Shown: in pieces, positions 45,573 through 58,262 of the stretch
How the letters are laid out: the number at the start of each line of letters is the position of its first letter
Position numbering within the stretch: the stretch's first letter is position 1
Origin: Gammaproteobacteria bacterium
GTDB taxonomy: Bacteria > Pseudomonadota > Gammaproteobacteria > Steroidobacterales > Woeseiaceae
Reading direction: 5' to 3'
Assembly (NCBI GenBank): GCA_024640305.1
Contig: JAHEFG010000001.1
Location: forward strand, 119,943-183,942
DNA length: 64,000 bases
The notes under the pieces: model-generated
Databases searched by the model: none
Told to the model about the DNA's origin: nothing
Seen by the model: only the letters and a program-made list of their open reading frames with translations
Translations under genes and position numbers: made by a program

Positions 45573-45598
45573 AAAGGCCAGCCCGAAGGCTGGCCTTT
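45573..45598 (-). terminator. Rho-independent terminator between convergent genes
   Basis: AAAGGCCAGCC and GGCTGGCCTTT form an 11-base perfect stem with a CGAA loop. On the minus strand it is followed by seven T residues, so it is a strong terminator for the TonB receptor gene; on the plus strand the T-tract is only three, so it is weaker for the nuclease gene. Confidence 0.92.
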
Positions 45599-45618
45599 GA
45601 AGCTTCAAGCATAACGTC

Positions 45619-48600
45619 CTAGTTGAAGTTCACCTCGAGTCCAAGACGCATCTCCCACAGCGAGGAGAATGATTGCAGATCCGAGAGACTTCCTTCGCTG
45701 AACTCCTCGAAGATATACGCACCTGACGGATCAAGCGATACGTCGACAACGCCCTGCGAACTAAACGCCGCGTCGTACACCCGGCCCCAGTCGCTATTGA
45801 GCATATTCGTGAAGTTGTAGATCTTCAGGAATGCACGCGCTTTGAGGTCGTCCATGCCCAGCGGAATCTCCTGGTCGACGCGCAGATCGATGCGTGAGTT
45901 GGCTCTCGACGTCTGACTGTTGCGCCCGACGAACGTACCGCCTTTGAGTTCACGCTTGCTGGCCCAGTCGAAAAACGCCGCCTGGTCGAAGCCAGGATCG
46001 AATATGACATTCGGGTCGCTCGGGCCATCCGGCACGTACAACAGGTGACGACTTGAGAAGCCAACCTGCAACACATCGTCGGAAACCATCGTGTAGGTAC
46101 CCGGCTGACCGGTGCTGTAGTAGCCCATCATCGTGAATCGTGTTGTATTGTCACCCCAGAACTCACGCGCAAAACTCGCACGCAATGTTACCCGGCTTTT
46201 TACGTTGTAGTTACCGGTAGCTGCTCGCGGGTAATTGATGTCGTTCGTTGCAACATTGTTGTAACTCGACTCTCCGGTGAATGACGCCATCGGTCCGGCG
46301 TCCTTGACGTCGGTGCGGGCGTAGCCAAGCATCAGATCAAGTCCCCAGTCGAAATCCTTCTTGAAGACAGCCGAGAACACTGTGCCATCGCCATCTGCTC
46401 TTGCGTTGGTCAGCATCAGGTTACCTTCACCAGCGCCTGGTATAGCCGTGTAGATTGGTGCGCCAGCCAGCGTATCGTTGCCGGGGAGGTGCTCCTGCGA
46501 CATATCAATGTAGATAGCCCCTTTTTCGAGACGCGTATACATGAAGTCGATATCGGCTGTGATACCGGCCCATGGCATATCCCATGTACCGCCCAGAGCG
46601 AGCTTCCATTCCTGCGGCGCTTCATAGTTGGGATCGATCAGGTTATTGAAGAAGAACGAGCCCTCATCACCTGAGACCGCGGCAACCTCATCGTATAAAA
46701 CCTGAGGAATAGCGCCACCGACCGGGCCGGCGATTGTCGGGATACCACCATCGAATATCGATAAGGCGTGGAAGTAATCTTCCCGCACCTGCACGTTCGT
46801 GATGCCGTCCCGGCTCCACGCATTACCCAGCCAGACATTCGGGTTACCGCCCGAATACAGGCCAAGGCCGCCACGCAGCGTCAGGTCATCACGATATCCC
46901 CACGTGAAACCAACACGAGGCATCAGGATGTCAACGCCATCGAGACCGCTATCGTTGCGCACGCCAATAGCATTCGACAGAGTCGAATTGTATGTCGGCG
47001 AATCGCTGCTATCGATCCATTCGTAACGCAGTCCAGCCGTTAGCGTGAAATCGTTGTCGGCGAAGTAGATTTCGTCCTGAATATACAAGGCGTTTTGCGT
47101 ATTGATGAAGTTCGCAGCCGCATCATTCGGATCATTGGTACCGCCACCACTACCGTAGTAGACGCGGTAGGGACGCCCAAGCTCGAAATGGTCGATGCCG
47201 TCAGGCTGACAGGTGAAATTAGCGCCACCAGCGCCGACAACTACGGTGTTGTCAAAGCGTTCCTGAGCCGTCAACGCAGCACAAGCCGGATCGTTAGAAC
47301 CGAAGGACGAGTCACGATAGTCCCACTCACCGCCGCGCGAATGCTGCACGAAGATGTTGAAGACCTCGAGTTCCTCGGTCTCAAAACCCGCGCTAACGAC
47401 ATGGTCGCCAATCAGGTATTGCCCTGACATCTTGAAAAGTTGTGAGTCTGTATACAACTTATTCGCCTGGCGCGAGTCGTCCGCACCAAGGTAAATGATG
47501 TTGTCGAAACCGTTGACGTTGATTTGATGATCACCAATGTCCTTCGGTCCTACGGTTACCTGCGAATCATCCATCCGCGTATCCGTAAAGTACAACTGCG
47601 TCGACAACGCATCGCTCCACTGCGAATCGAGAATCAGGGTGGTTGTCTTCGAGACAGATCCCTTGTCATAAAAGTGATTGGAAAACTCGAATTCGTACGG
47701 ATCGCTATCGGACGAACGTGACTGCACGCCATCGTAGTCGTTGTAGATAGCCGCGAGATTGTGGTTATCGTTGATGTCCCAGTCCAGGCGAACGAAGAAG
47801 TTCTCTGCCGTCTGGGCGCCATCCTGACCCTGACCACCCGGGTCAAAGCCATAGATATTCTCAGCAATATTCAGCACGCGCTGGTAATCAGATTGCGACA
47901 GCCACGGACGCTCTTCGCCATTGCCTGATCCATCGTAGCCGGCAGCAAGGAATCTCGGCTCTTCCTGTTCTTCATAGGCAACGAAGAAGAACAGCTTGTC
48001 CTTGATGATCGGACCGCCAACACTGAAGCCTTGCTTCGTTTCCTTGTAAGGCTCTCCGCTGAGATCCAGACCGTCGAGCTTATCTTCTCTCATGCTTTCG
48101 GTTGTGTACTCGTAGAAGACATTCGCCTCCCACTCGTTAGAGCCCGACTTGGTGACGGCATTGATGTTACAGGCAGAAAAGCCGCCGTATTTAACATCGA
48201 ATGGCGCAAGTTCGACAGATACCTGCTGGATTGCATCGTACGGAAACGGCATGCCTGTAGCAGTTGAATATCCGTTTGTGTTCAAGCCGAAACGATCCTG
48301 GTGGCTAACACCGTCCAGAGTGATGTTGTTAAAGCGTGGGTGCTTACCAGCACAGTTGATCTCGAACCCATCAAGGTTAAGCCGCGGATCGATTCCATAG
48401 ACATCTTTAATGTCGCGATTGAATGCAACCGCGCTATCCAGATCGTATTCGCCAAAGGTCGCTGTCGGTCCCGATGTGACTTCAAATGCCTGGCCCATCT
48501 GACCAAGAGCGACGATTTCCTCGATCTCTTCGCCGAGGCGGACTGTCAGGTTGTAGGTCTCGCCCAGGGAAATTGAAGCGACTTCTACTGTTTGCTCGTT

Positions 48601-48852
48601 GTTGACCGTGACTGTGTACGGTCCACCAACCGCCAGGTTGGTTGCGAGAAACGTTCCGGTATCGTTGGACTGCAAACGGCGTTGACTGCCTGTGCGCAAA
48701 TCCTGAATAACGACTGCAGCGCCCGCGACCGGCGCGCCTGTGTCATCGAGAATCCTGCCGCGCATCGATGAAGACGTATCCTGCGCCTGCGCCAGTATTG
48801 GCACGACTAATAGCGCAGCAAGCGGCAAAAGCTTACTAAAAAATCTGTTCAT
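45619..48852 (-). CDS. Oar-like TonB-dependent outer membrane receptor
   Basis: 1077 residues. Signal peptide (to about 23, AQA-QDT), then a carboxypeptidase-regulatory-like beta domain (GRILDDTGAPVAGAAVVIQD, about 28-105), a plug (DIKDVYGIDPRLNLDG, VSVELAPFDVKYGGF), and a 22-strand type barrel ending in LGLEVNFN with the C-terminal aromatic typical of outer membrane proteins. Oar-like receptors import large or bulky substrates. Given the neighbours, nucleic-acid fragments or nucleosides are possible, but that is inference. AGAGGA lies ahead of the ATG. Confidence 0.9.
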   Translation of the reverse strand: MNRFFSKLLPLAALLVVPILAQAQDTSSSMRGRILDDTGAPVAGAAVVIQDLRTGSQRRLQSNDTGTFLATNLAVGGPYTVTVNNEQTVEVASISLGETYNLTVRLGEEIEEIVALGQMGQAFEVTSGPTATFGEYDLDSAVAFNRDIKDVYGIDPRLNLDGFEINCAGKHPRFNNITLDGVSHQDRFGLNTNGYSTATGMPFPYDAIQQVSVELAPFDVKYGGFSACNINAVTKSGSNEWEANVFYEYTTESMREDKLDGLDLSGEPYKETKQGFSVGGPIIKDKLFFFVAYEEQEEPRFLAAGYDGSGNGEERPWLSQSDYQRVLNIAENIYGFDPGGQGQDGAQTAENFFVRLDWDINDNHNLAAIYNDYDGVQSRSSDSDPYEFEFSNHFYDKGSVSKTTTLILDSQWSDALSTQLYFTDTRMDDSQVTVGPKDIGDHQINVNGFDNIIYLGADDSRQANKLYTDSQLFKMSGQYLIGDHVVSAGFETEELEVFNIFVQHSRGGEWDYRDSSFGSNDPACAALTAQERFDNTVVVGAGGANFTCQPDGIDHFELGRPYRVYYGSGGGTNDPNDAAANFINTQNALYIQDEIYFADNDFTLTAGLRYEWIDSSDSPTYNSTLSNAIGVRNDSGLDGVDILMPRVGFTWGYRDDLTLRGGLGLYSGGNPNVWLGNAWSRDGITNVQVREDYFHALSIFDGGIPTIAGPVGGAIPQVLYDEVAAVSGDEGSFFFNNLIDPNYEAPQEWKLALGGTWDMPWAGITADIDFMYTRLEKGAIYIDMSQEHLPGNDTLAGAPIYTAIPGAGEGNLMLTNARADGDGTVFSAVFKKDFDWGLDLMLGYARTDVKDAGPMASFTGESSYNNVATNDINYPRAATGNYNVKSRVTLRASFAREFWGDNTTRFTMMGYYSTGQPGTYTMVSDDVLQVGFSSRHLLYVPDGPSDPNVIFDPGFDQAAFFDWASKRELKGGTFVGRNSQTSRANSRIDLRVDQEIPLGMDDLKARAFLKIYNFTNMLNSDWGRVYDAAFSSQGVVDVSLDPSGAYIFEEFSEGSLSDLQSFSSLWEMRLGLEVNFN

Positions 48853-49308
48853 TGGGTTTTCCTCTACTTATTCGAGTGGAACGGTTTTTATTGCATTTCT
48901 GGACAGGCATCGGCGCAACAGCGTCTTGTCGGACAAAAACAACAGCCGCAAGTTGAGCCTGCCGATAATGGACGCCATTGTCGCTCTTTGAATACAGGCT
49001 GACAAGTTTGTTTGCTGCGTCTGGCAAGGACTGGAAATATCGACGTCAAAATCGGCTTTTCGACGCCGCGCGATGCGCCATATAAGCATTGAGCATCGCC
49101 GATAGTCTTATTCGACAAGCACTTGCACTTGCCTCGTCAAGCCCTTGTTTTTATTGAATATGGATTAAAAGTGTCCAGGTTTACAGCTGCCGCGCTCAGC
49201 GGTGCCTGGCTCTCGATCAGGTCTGACACGCGACATTGGGGCCTTTCGAGGTGTCGCGCGCATACGTAATAGACGCATGTTGTATTTTTGCCACGTTAGC
49301 CTTCGGAC
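48853..49308. other. 456-base non-coding gap
   Basis: The longest gap in the window, upstream of the TonB receptor and downstream of the nucleotidase. It is AT-richer than the genes. A loose inverted repeat CGCGACA/TGTCGCG (49229-49258, 16-base loop) lacks a T-tract. I found no convincing gene, tRNA or riboswitch. It must contain the receptor promoter. Confidence 0.5.
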
Positions 49309-50931
49309 TCAATTTCCGCTGAAACATTGCGCAACCGGTTCCTCGTGAACCTCTATTCTTGGCTTGCCAGGATCGACGGGTGCGCCAATCGACCGGCCTT
49401 CCGACTGAGCCCTCAGGATCCCGTCGAGGACGAGGTACTTGAGTTCCGACCCAGGCCGCGACACCGGACTGTCCTGCGGTAGCTCATAACCGTCGCCGCC
49501 GTTATACAGGAAGTCGGGAACGACAAGTGTGTATTCCCTTGCTGAATCTATCTCCTGCCAATTGCCGCCCACCGGCACCTGCAGACTGACAATGCGTTGG
49601 CCGACTACCCTGCTACGGTCTACGCAGACGCGAAAACCGGCAATTTGCGGAAAGTAACCCTGACTACCGCCGGCGCCGCGAAACCCGGCCTCCATCACAC
49701 GGCTGAATTCGTCCCCACTAATCGTCATGTACCGCAAATAAGATGAAAAGCCAAAAGTCCTGCCGATATCCTCAAACGTAATGTCATCGGCAATGAAGTC
49801 GTCGATGCGCAGTGTGCCACTATTAATGAATGCGAAATCCGCCGCCGGTGTCCCGAAAGCCGTGAGCATCTGGTCGACGATGAAATTCCCCCAGGCCGTT
49901 TCCTGCGAGCGAGTCGTTTCTTCCGTCGCATCCATAGGAAACGCAGCTTCGCCCACTTTTGCTTCAAGAAATGGGTACAGCGCAAGCAGGCGGGCGCGCC
50001 ACTTGCGGTTTATAAGCTCGTAGTCAGGATCTATAGCCACGCCCTGGCCAAGGTTCAGCATGTGGACATCAATGTGTCCAACTCCTGCGGCGTCGAAATC
50101 GACGTCGATGCGCCAGATTGCCCTGGCGTTGGAAGCACCTTTCATCACGGCTGCAGTAGATCCGGTCTGTTCGCTGAATTCGGGTTCGTGATCGTGGCCG
50201 CCAACAACGAATGCCAGCGTCGGATGATCCCGTCTGAGTTCCGCGACCTGCCGGTCAGTCGCCATGTACAAATGCGTCAGCCCGATTATCAGATCGACAC
50301 CACGCGATTCGAAGTCTTCGATAACGCGCTTCGCCACACCCAGGTAATCCTTGTCGACGGTCACGTAGTCGCGATCATTGCCGCCATCTTCAACATGCGA
50401 CGTCAACGAAAAAATCCCGATGCTTTTGCCGGCATATTCAAAGGTAAAACCGGACAGCAGCATCGCATCCGCCGCAGCATCTCCGGTGTTAAAGCGGTAG
50501 TTATCACCGAGCCAGTCGAACCTGGATTCGCGAAGCGCATTGATAAGGTGCTCTGGAGTACGCCGATCGAATTCATGGTTGCCGGCCACAAAATATACAG
50601 GTGCGAGAGCGTCGACATAATTAAGTGCCTCGACCATCTGCAGCCCATTCCATAACTGGCTCTCGAGTGACGGATACAGCAGGTCACCGCCATGCAGCAC
50701 GCGCACCTCCCTGCCCTCTGCCTGCGCTTCGCGAATTGTCGTAACGACGCGGCCAAATCCACCGAGCTTGCCGTCTTCGACGGCGCCGACTCGATAAGTG
50801 TCGTTCAGGTGAATAAAGGTAAGCCCCGTACTTTTCTCTGCAGTAGACTCAGGGGTCGCGGCACAGGCCGCGAGAAACATTGCTGCTACTAACAGGGTTC
50901 TCGCCATGCTTCGTTCAATTCTTGTCTTCAT
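49309..50931 (-). CDS. Lipoprotein 5'-nucleotidase / metallophosphatase (UshA family)
   Basis: About 540 residues: lipobox LAAC, then a calcineurin-type metallophosphatase (HLNDTY, HGGDLLYPS, AGNHEFDRR, VGGHDHEP) and a C-terminal 5'-nucleotidase domain (NSGTLRIDD, GGDGYELP). The first metal motif reads NDTY instead of NDxH, as in the NDVY subgroup I recall for this family. Likely dephosphorylates nucleotides in the periplasm to give nucleosides. Start uncertain: ATG 50931 or ATG 50907; both give a lipoprotein signal, and either collides with the divergent gene. Confidence 0.87.
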   Translation of the reverse strand: MKTRIERSMARTLLVAAMFLAACAATPESTAEKSTGLTFIHLNDTYRVGAVEDGKLGGFGRVVTTIREAQAEGREVRVLHGGDLLYPSLESQLWNGLQMVEALNYVDALAPVYFVAGNHEFDRRTPEHLINALRESRFDWLGDNYRFNTGDAAADAMLLSGFTFEYAGKSIGIFSLTSHVEDGGNDRDYVTVDKDYLGVAKRVIEDFESRGVDLIIGLTHLYMATDRQVAELRRDHPTLAFVVGGHDHEPEFSEQTGSTAAVMKGASNARAIWRIDVDFDAAGVGHIDVHMLNLGQGVAIDPDYELINRKWRARLLALYPFLEAKVGEAAFPMDATEETTRSQETAWGNFIVDQMLTAFGTPAADFAFINSGTLRIDDFIADDITFEDIGRTFGFSSYLRYMTISGDEFSRVMEAGFRGAGGSQGYFPQIAGFRVCVDRSRVVGQRIVSLQVPVGGNWQEIDSAREYTLVVPDFLYNGGDGYELPQDSPVSRPGSELKYLVLDGILRAQSEGRSIGAPVDPGKPRIEVHEEPVAQCFSGN

Positions 50932-51700
50932 TTCAATGCTCGTTGTTACATCGTGTGCGACGCCGCCGGCATTTAACGCGCCGGACAGGGATCTGGGTTT
51001 GCTCTGGGTCAATCATGCCGCTGAGTACGAGGCACTGACCAGGCAGGTTTACCAGTCTGCCACTGATTCGCTCGCTGAGTTTATCGAAAACCCGTCGTGG
51101 AGTGCACACCCGGGTCAGCAAGACGCAGGGGCTTTGCCGACCGCGGTGATTCTCGACGTCGATGAAACGGTAATGAACAACGCAAAATTTCAAATTGCAT
51201 TCGAGCGACCGATGTCGCAGTCAAAGCTCGAGAAATGGAATGAGGAGCATTTTTCGGAACCGGTACCGGGTGTTGTGGAGTTCATCACGGCCGCTCGAGA
51301 AGCTGGCGTGGACGTGTTTTTTGTTACCAATCGCCCTTGCAGGCCGATCGACGGCAGTGCTGATCCCTGCCCGCAACGGAAATCAGCGATTCGCGACCTA
51401 GGTGAACTCGGCATCGAGACTGATGCCGCACATATTCTGTTGTCCGAGGAACGCGGCTGGGACAGAGCGAAAATCGCCAGGCGAGACTACATTGCGAAGA
51501 CCCATCGAATCATTATGTTGTTCGGTGACGACCTCGGTGATTTCGTACCATGCGTTCGCACGAAGCTGTATGGCCCCTGCACCGAACCGGCGACCGCAGC
51601 AAGCCGCCTGGAGCTGGTCCGGAAGCATTCAGAGTATTGGGGCAAGGGCTGGTACATACTGCCAGGCCCGATGCACGGTTCCTGGACGTCGCAACTGTAG
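50906..51700 (+). CDS. Class C acid phosphatase, lipoprotein e(P4)-like
   Basis: 264 residues. Lipobox VTSC near residue 17. HAD fold with nucleophile motif ILDVDETVMNN, then FFVTNRP and FGDDLGDF. This family (e(P4), OlpA) removes phosphate from 5'-nucleotides and NMN at the outer membrane; in Haemophilus it supports NAD uptake. Here it should help release nucleosides. Its ATG shares bases with a possible start of the divergent nucleotidase gene, so the two promoters must each lie inside the other gene. AGGG precedes the start. Confidence 0.9.
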   Translation: MLRSILVFISMLVVTSCATPPAFNAPDRDLGLLWVNHAAEYEALTRQVYQSATDSLAEFIENPSWSAHPGQQDAGALPTAVILDVDETVMNNAKFQIAFERPMSQSKLEKWNEEHFSEPVPGVVEFITAAREAGVDVFFVTNRPCRPIDGSADPCPQRKSAIRDLGELGIETDAAHILLSEERGWDRAKIARRDYIAKTHRIIMLFGDDLGDFVPCVRTKLYGPCTEPATAASRLELVRKHSEYWGKGWYILPGPMHGSWTSQL

Positions 51701-51760
51701 CCAAAAAAGCGTACTCTTGAGGGTTCAAAAATTCAGTAACACCTTGAAAAGAAAAAGAAC

Positions 51761-51779
51761 TCACTGTCGGCGACAGTGA
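51761..51779. promoter_or_regulatory. Perfect 19-base palindrome upstream of the pyrimidine operon
   Basis: TCACTGTCGGCGACAGTGA reads as two 9-base complementary arms around a central G. It ends 19 bases before the first gene of the pyrimidine catabolic operon, inside a 98-base gap. An operator for a dimeric repressor is the simplest reading; a small hairpin in the leader is the alternative. I do not recognise the cognate regulator. Confidence 0.6.
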
Positions 51780-51798
51780 ATCAAGCGCGAGGTTAGTC

Positions 51799-52669
51799 AT
51801 GGCAAAAGTTAAGTGTGGTCTGATTCAAATGGGACTCAAAGGCGACGGCTCGATGGAGCCCCTCGAAATCCGTGACCGGATGATCGCAGCCCATATTCCG
51901 TATATCGAAGATGCCGCGGCCCAGGGTGTGCAGGTACTCTGTTTTCAGGAGGTTTTTACGCAACCCTATTTCTGCCCGAGCCAGGATAGAAAATGGTATG
52001 CGGCAGCTGAGAACATCCCCGACGGCTATACGACGAAATTGATGATGGAGTATGCGAAGAAATACAGCATGGTCATCGTCGTTCCTGTTTACGAGGAGAC
52101 CATGCCGGGTGTCTACTACAACACGGCCGCTGTCATCGATGCCGACGGATCCTATCTCGGCAAGTATCGCAAGACTCATATTCCACAGGTTGATCCCGGT
52201 TTTTACGAGAAGTTCTTCTTCAAACCGGGCGACTCAGGCTGGCCGGTCTTTGAAACGGCCTACCTCAAACTCGGCGTGTATATTTGTTATGACCGTCACT
52301 TCCCTGAAGGCTGGCGGGCATTGGCCCTGAACGGTGCTGAGTACATCGTCAACCCATCAGCAACCGTTGCCGGACTCAGCAAGTACCTGTGGGAGCTCGA
52401 GCAACCGGCATCAGCCGCAGCCAACGGAATATTTATTGGCGCAATCAATCGCGTAGGTAGCGAGGAGCCATGGGCGTCATCACACAACATGGGCGAATTT
52501 TACGGCTCGAGTTATATTGTTAACCCGCGCGGCCAGATCGAAGCGCAGGCCAGCTACGGCGACGACGAGCTGCTCGTGCACGAAATCGATCTCGACATGG
52601 TGCGCGAAGTTCGCAACACCTGGCAGTTCTTCCGTGATCGCCGACCCGAGACATACGGTCCGCTAACAG

Positions 52670-52677
<8 letters not shown>
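51799..52677 (+). CDS. Beta-ureidopropionase (N-carbamoyl-beta-alanine amidohydrolase)
   Basis: 292 residues, nitrilase superfamily. Catalytic triad visible as Glu in CFQEVFTQPYF, Lys in KYRKTHIP and Cys in YICYDRHFPEGWR. It hydrolyses N-carbamoyl-beta-alanine or its methyl analogue to beta-alanine (or 3-aminoisobutyrate), CO2 and ammonia, the third step of reductive pyrimidine breakdown. First gene of a plus-strand operon with its permease, dihydropyrimidinase and dehydrogenase, which settles the assignment over other nitrilase relatives. GAGG precedes the ATG. Confidence 0.92.
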
Positions 52678-55578
<2,901 letters not shown>

Positions 55579-55591
55579 GCGCACGCAGACT

Positions 55592-56938
55592 ATGGCGCAA
55601 ACTCCCGCACATATCCGACCGCATCGTCTCGACAAAAACGAGATCGACAAGAATTTCAGCGAACTGCATCCACCACTGTCGCGTTCGGAAGCTCTGATCG
55701 AAGCTGACCGGTGTTACTTTTGCTATGACGCGCCCTGCACTACTGCCTGTCCAACCGGCATCGACATTCCGGGCTTCATCCAGAAGATCCGCAGCGATAA
55801 TGTTCGGGGCTCAGCTCAGACCATTTTCCGGGAAAACATCATGGGCGGAATGTGCGCTCGTGTTTGTCCTACCGAGGTCCTGTGCGAGCAGGCATGCGTA
55901 AGAAATGACCATGAAGAAAAACCGGTCGAAATTGGGCTGCTGCAACGCTACGCGACCGACCCGATCATCGACGATGACACGCAATTGTTCGAGCGCGCAA
56001 AACCCAGCGGCAAGAAAATCGCTGTCGTTGGCGGTGGACCTGCGGGACTATCCTGCGCACATCGGCTGGCAACTCTTGGCCACGACGTTGTCGTTTTTGA
56101 CAAAGACGAAAAACTCGGCGGGCTCAATGAGTATGGAATTGCTGCCTACAAGACCACTAATAATTTCGCGCAGCGAGAGGTCGAATGGATCCTGTCAATC
56201 GGTGGCATCGACGTAAAGAACGGCGTCACGCTCGGCGCAGACTTCACACTTGCACAGCTTCGCAAGCAGTTCGACGCCGTCTTCCTTGGCATTGGCTTGG
56301 GATCCGCGAACGAGCTTGGCGATGATCTGGACAGCGTACCGGGCATTGAGAATGCGATCGAGTACATTGCCGAGCTGCGCCAGGCCGATGACAAGAGCGA
56401 ACTACCGGTTGCGCGCAGCGTAGTCGTCATCGGCGGTGGGATGACAGCTATTGATATTGCAGTGCAAAGCAAACGCCTCGGTGCCGAGCGTGTGGACATA
56501 GTGTACCGGCGCGGGCCAGAACAAATGGGCGCTAGTCCGTTTGAACAGAATCTCGCGAAAACAAACGGCGTAGCCATTCATAACTGGTTACAACCAGTCG
56601 GGTTAAAACGCCATGACGCCGTTATCGAAATTGAACTCATGGGAACTGAGCTCGATAAGGAAGGAACTCTCAAGGCTTCCGGCGAATCTTCAGTACTCGA
56701 AGCCGACGTCGTATTCAAAGCTATTGGACAGCGACTGGCCGATGAAAAACTAGGTAATGAGCTAAAAGGATTCGAGCTGCAATACGGCAGGATTGTGGTC
56801 GACGAGACACAAGCGACTTCGATCGAAGGCGTCTGGGCCGGCGGCGACTGTGTTAGCGGTGATGACGACCTGACTGTTTCGGCCGTCCAACATGGCAAGC
56901 TTGCCGCTCTGTCGATTGACCGCCACCTCAGGTCCTGA
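55592..56938 (+). CDS. preT: Dihydropyrimidine dehydrogenase, PreT subunit
   Basis: 448 residues. N-terminal ferredoxin-like region with cysteine clusters CYFCYDAPCTTACPTGIDIP and CARVCPTEVLCEQAC, then FAD and NAD(P) binding sites (VVGGGPAGLSCAHRL, VVVIGGGMTAIDIA). It supplies electrons from NADH to PreA. Start ATG 55592 (MAQTPAHIRPH) follows the hydA stop by 13 bases; the frame extends upstream but only inside hydA. E. coli PreT has the same layout. Confidence 0.94.
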   Translation: MAQTPAHIRPHRLDKNEIDKNFSELHPPLSRSEALIEADRCYFCYDAPCTTACPTGIDIPGFIQKIRSDNVRGSAQTIFRENIMGGMCARVCPTEVLCEQACVRNDHEEKPVEIGLLQRYATDPIIDDDTQLFERAKPSGKKIAVVGGGPAGLSCAHRLATLGHDVVVFDKDEKLGGLNEYGIAAYKTTNNFAQREVEWILSIGGIDVKNGVTLGADFTLAQLRKQFDAVFLGIGLGSANELGDDLDSVPGIENAIEYIAELRQADDKSELPVARSVVVIGGGMTAIDIAVQSKRLGAERVDIVYRRGPEQMGASPFEQNLAKTNGVAIHNWLQPVGLKRHDAVIEIELMGTELDKEGTLKASGESSVLEADVVFKAIGQRLADEKLGNELKGFELQYGRIVVDETQATSIEGVWAGGDCVSGDDDLTVSAVQHGKLAALSIDRHLRS

Positions 56939-56957
56939 GCGAAAAGGAGATAGGCCA

Positions 56958-58259
56958 ATGGCTAATCTGACGTCTGAATTTCTTGGTATTCGCTCACCGA
57001 ATCCTTTCTGGCTTGCGTCCGCGCCACCAACGGACAAAGCCTACAACGTCAATCGTGCCTTTGAGGCCGGCTGGGGAGGCGTTGTATGGAAGACGCTTGG
57101 CGAAGACCCACACATCGTTAATGTCAGTGGCCCGCGTTACAGCACAATACACAGCAATGATCGTCGTGTTATCGGCCTCAACAATATTGAGTTGATCACC
57201 GACCGGCCGCTGCAGACAAACCTCGATGAAATTCGCCAGGTCAAACGCGATTGGCCTGACCGCGCTCTCGTCGTATCAGTCATGTTGCCAATGAACGAAG
57301 CATCATGGGCGAAATACATACCGATGATCGAGGACACGGGCGCCGATGCACTCGAGCTAAATTTCGGCTGCCCACACGGCATGTCCGAGCGCGGCATGGG
57401 TGCCGCCGTAGGGCAGGTACCCGAGTACATTCAAATGACCACCGAATGGTGCAAGAAGGCTGCGTCCATTCCCGTCATCGTAAAGCTGACCCCCAATGTC
57501 GCGAGTATACTTCCGCCGGCCAAAGCGGCTAAAGAGGGCGGTGCCGATGCCGTATCACTGATCAATACGATCAACTCAATCATGCGCGTGAACTACGACA
57601 CGCTCACAATGTACCCGACGACTGACGGCATGGGCACGCACGGTGGTTACTGTGGCGAGGCAGTCAAACCAATTGCTTTGAACATGGTTGCGGAAATTGC
57701 ACGCAATGCGGACACCGCAGACCTGCCTGTTTCCGGGATCGGCGGTATTAGCGACTGGCGTGACGCTGTTGATTTTCTAGCATTAGGTGCGAGCAATGTG
57801 CAGATCTGCACAGCCGCAATGGTGTACGGCTTCAAGATCATTGATGACCTGACTGACGGACTCAGCACGTTCCTTGATGACAAAGGTATGAGTTCCGTGG
57901 CAGAGCTTGTCGGCAAGGCCGTGCCCAGCGTTACGGACTGGCAGTACCTGAACCTCAACTACGTCGAAAAAGCCGTCATAGACCAGGAGCTTTGTATCAA
58001 GTGTGGCCGTTGCCACGTGGTCTGTGAAGACACCTCACACCAGGCGATAACCCATACCGTCGATGGCGAACGTCACTTTGAAGTTATTGACGAGGAGTGT
58101 GTTGGCTGCAACCTGTGCGTCAGCATTTGTCCGGTGGACGGTTGTATCAGCATGCGCCACCTGAGTGATGGCGAAGATCCAAGAACCGGCCAGGCCATTA
58201 GCAAGGAAAAAGCGAACTGGACAACCCACCCGAACAACCCGATGCGCAAGCAGGATTAG
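56958..58259 (+). CDS. preA: Dihydropyrimidine dehydrogenase, PreA subunit
   Basis: 433 residues. A dihydroorotate-dehydrogenase-like FMN barrel (NPFWLASAPPTDK, LNFGCPHGMSERGMG, GIGGISDWRDA) followed by a C-terminal two-4Fe-4S domain (CIKCGRCHVVC and CVGCNLCVSICPVDGC). It reduces uracil and thymine to the dihydro forms, the first step. The ATG at 56958 has AAAGGAGA upstream. Directly after preT, with cytidine deaminase three bases behind. Confidence 0.96.
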   Translation: MANLTSEFLGIRSPNPFWLASAPPTDKAYNVNRAFEAGWGGVVWKTLGEDPHIVNVSGPRYSTIHSNDRRVIGLNNIELITDRPLQTNLDEIRQVKRDWPDRALVVSVMLPMNEASWAKYIPMIEDTGADALELNFGCPHGMSERGMGAAVGQVPEYIQMTTEWCKKAASIPVIVKLTPNVASILPPAKAAKEGGADAVSLINTINSIMRVNYDTLTMYPTTDGMGTHGGYCGEAVKPIALNMVAEIARNADTADLPVSGIGGISDWRDAVDFLALGASNVQICTAAMVYGFKIIDDLTDGLSTFLDDKGMSSVAELVGKAVPSVTDWQYLNLNYVEKAVIDQELCIKCGRCHVVCEDTSHQAITHTVDGERHFEVIDEECVGCNLCVSICPVDGCISMRHLSDGEDPRTGQAISKEKANWTTHPNNPMRKQD

Positions 58260-58262
58260 GCG

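Noticed and set aside
49229-49258. Inverted repeat CGCGACA/TGTCGCG as a terminator of the nucleotidase gene
   Set aside because: 16-base loop, short stem and no T-tract on the minus strand.
49309-50931. NDTY instead of NDxH in the nucleotidase as a sign of an inactive enzyme
   Set aside because: A subgroup of this family normally has NDVY-like sequences and the other metal motifs are intact.
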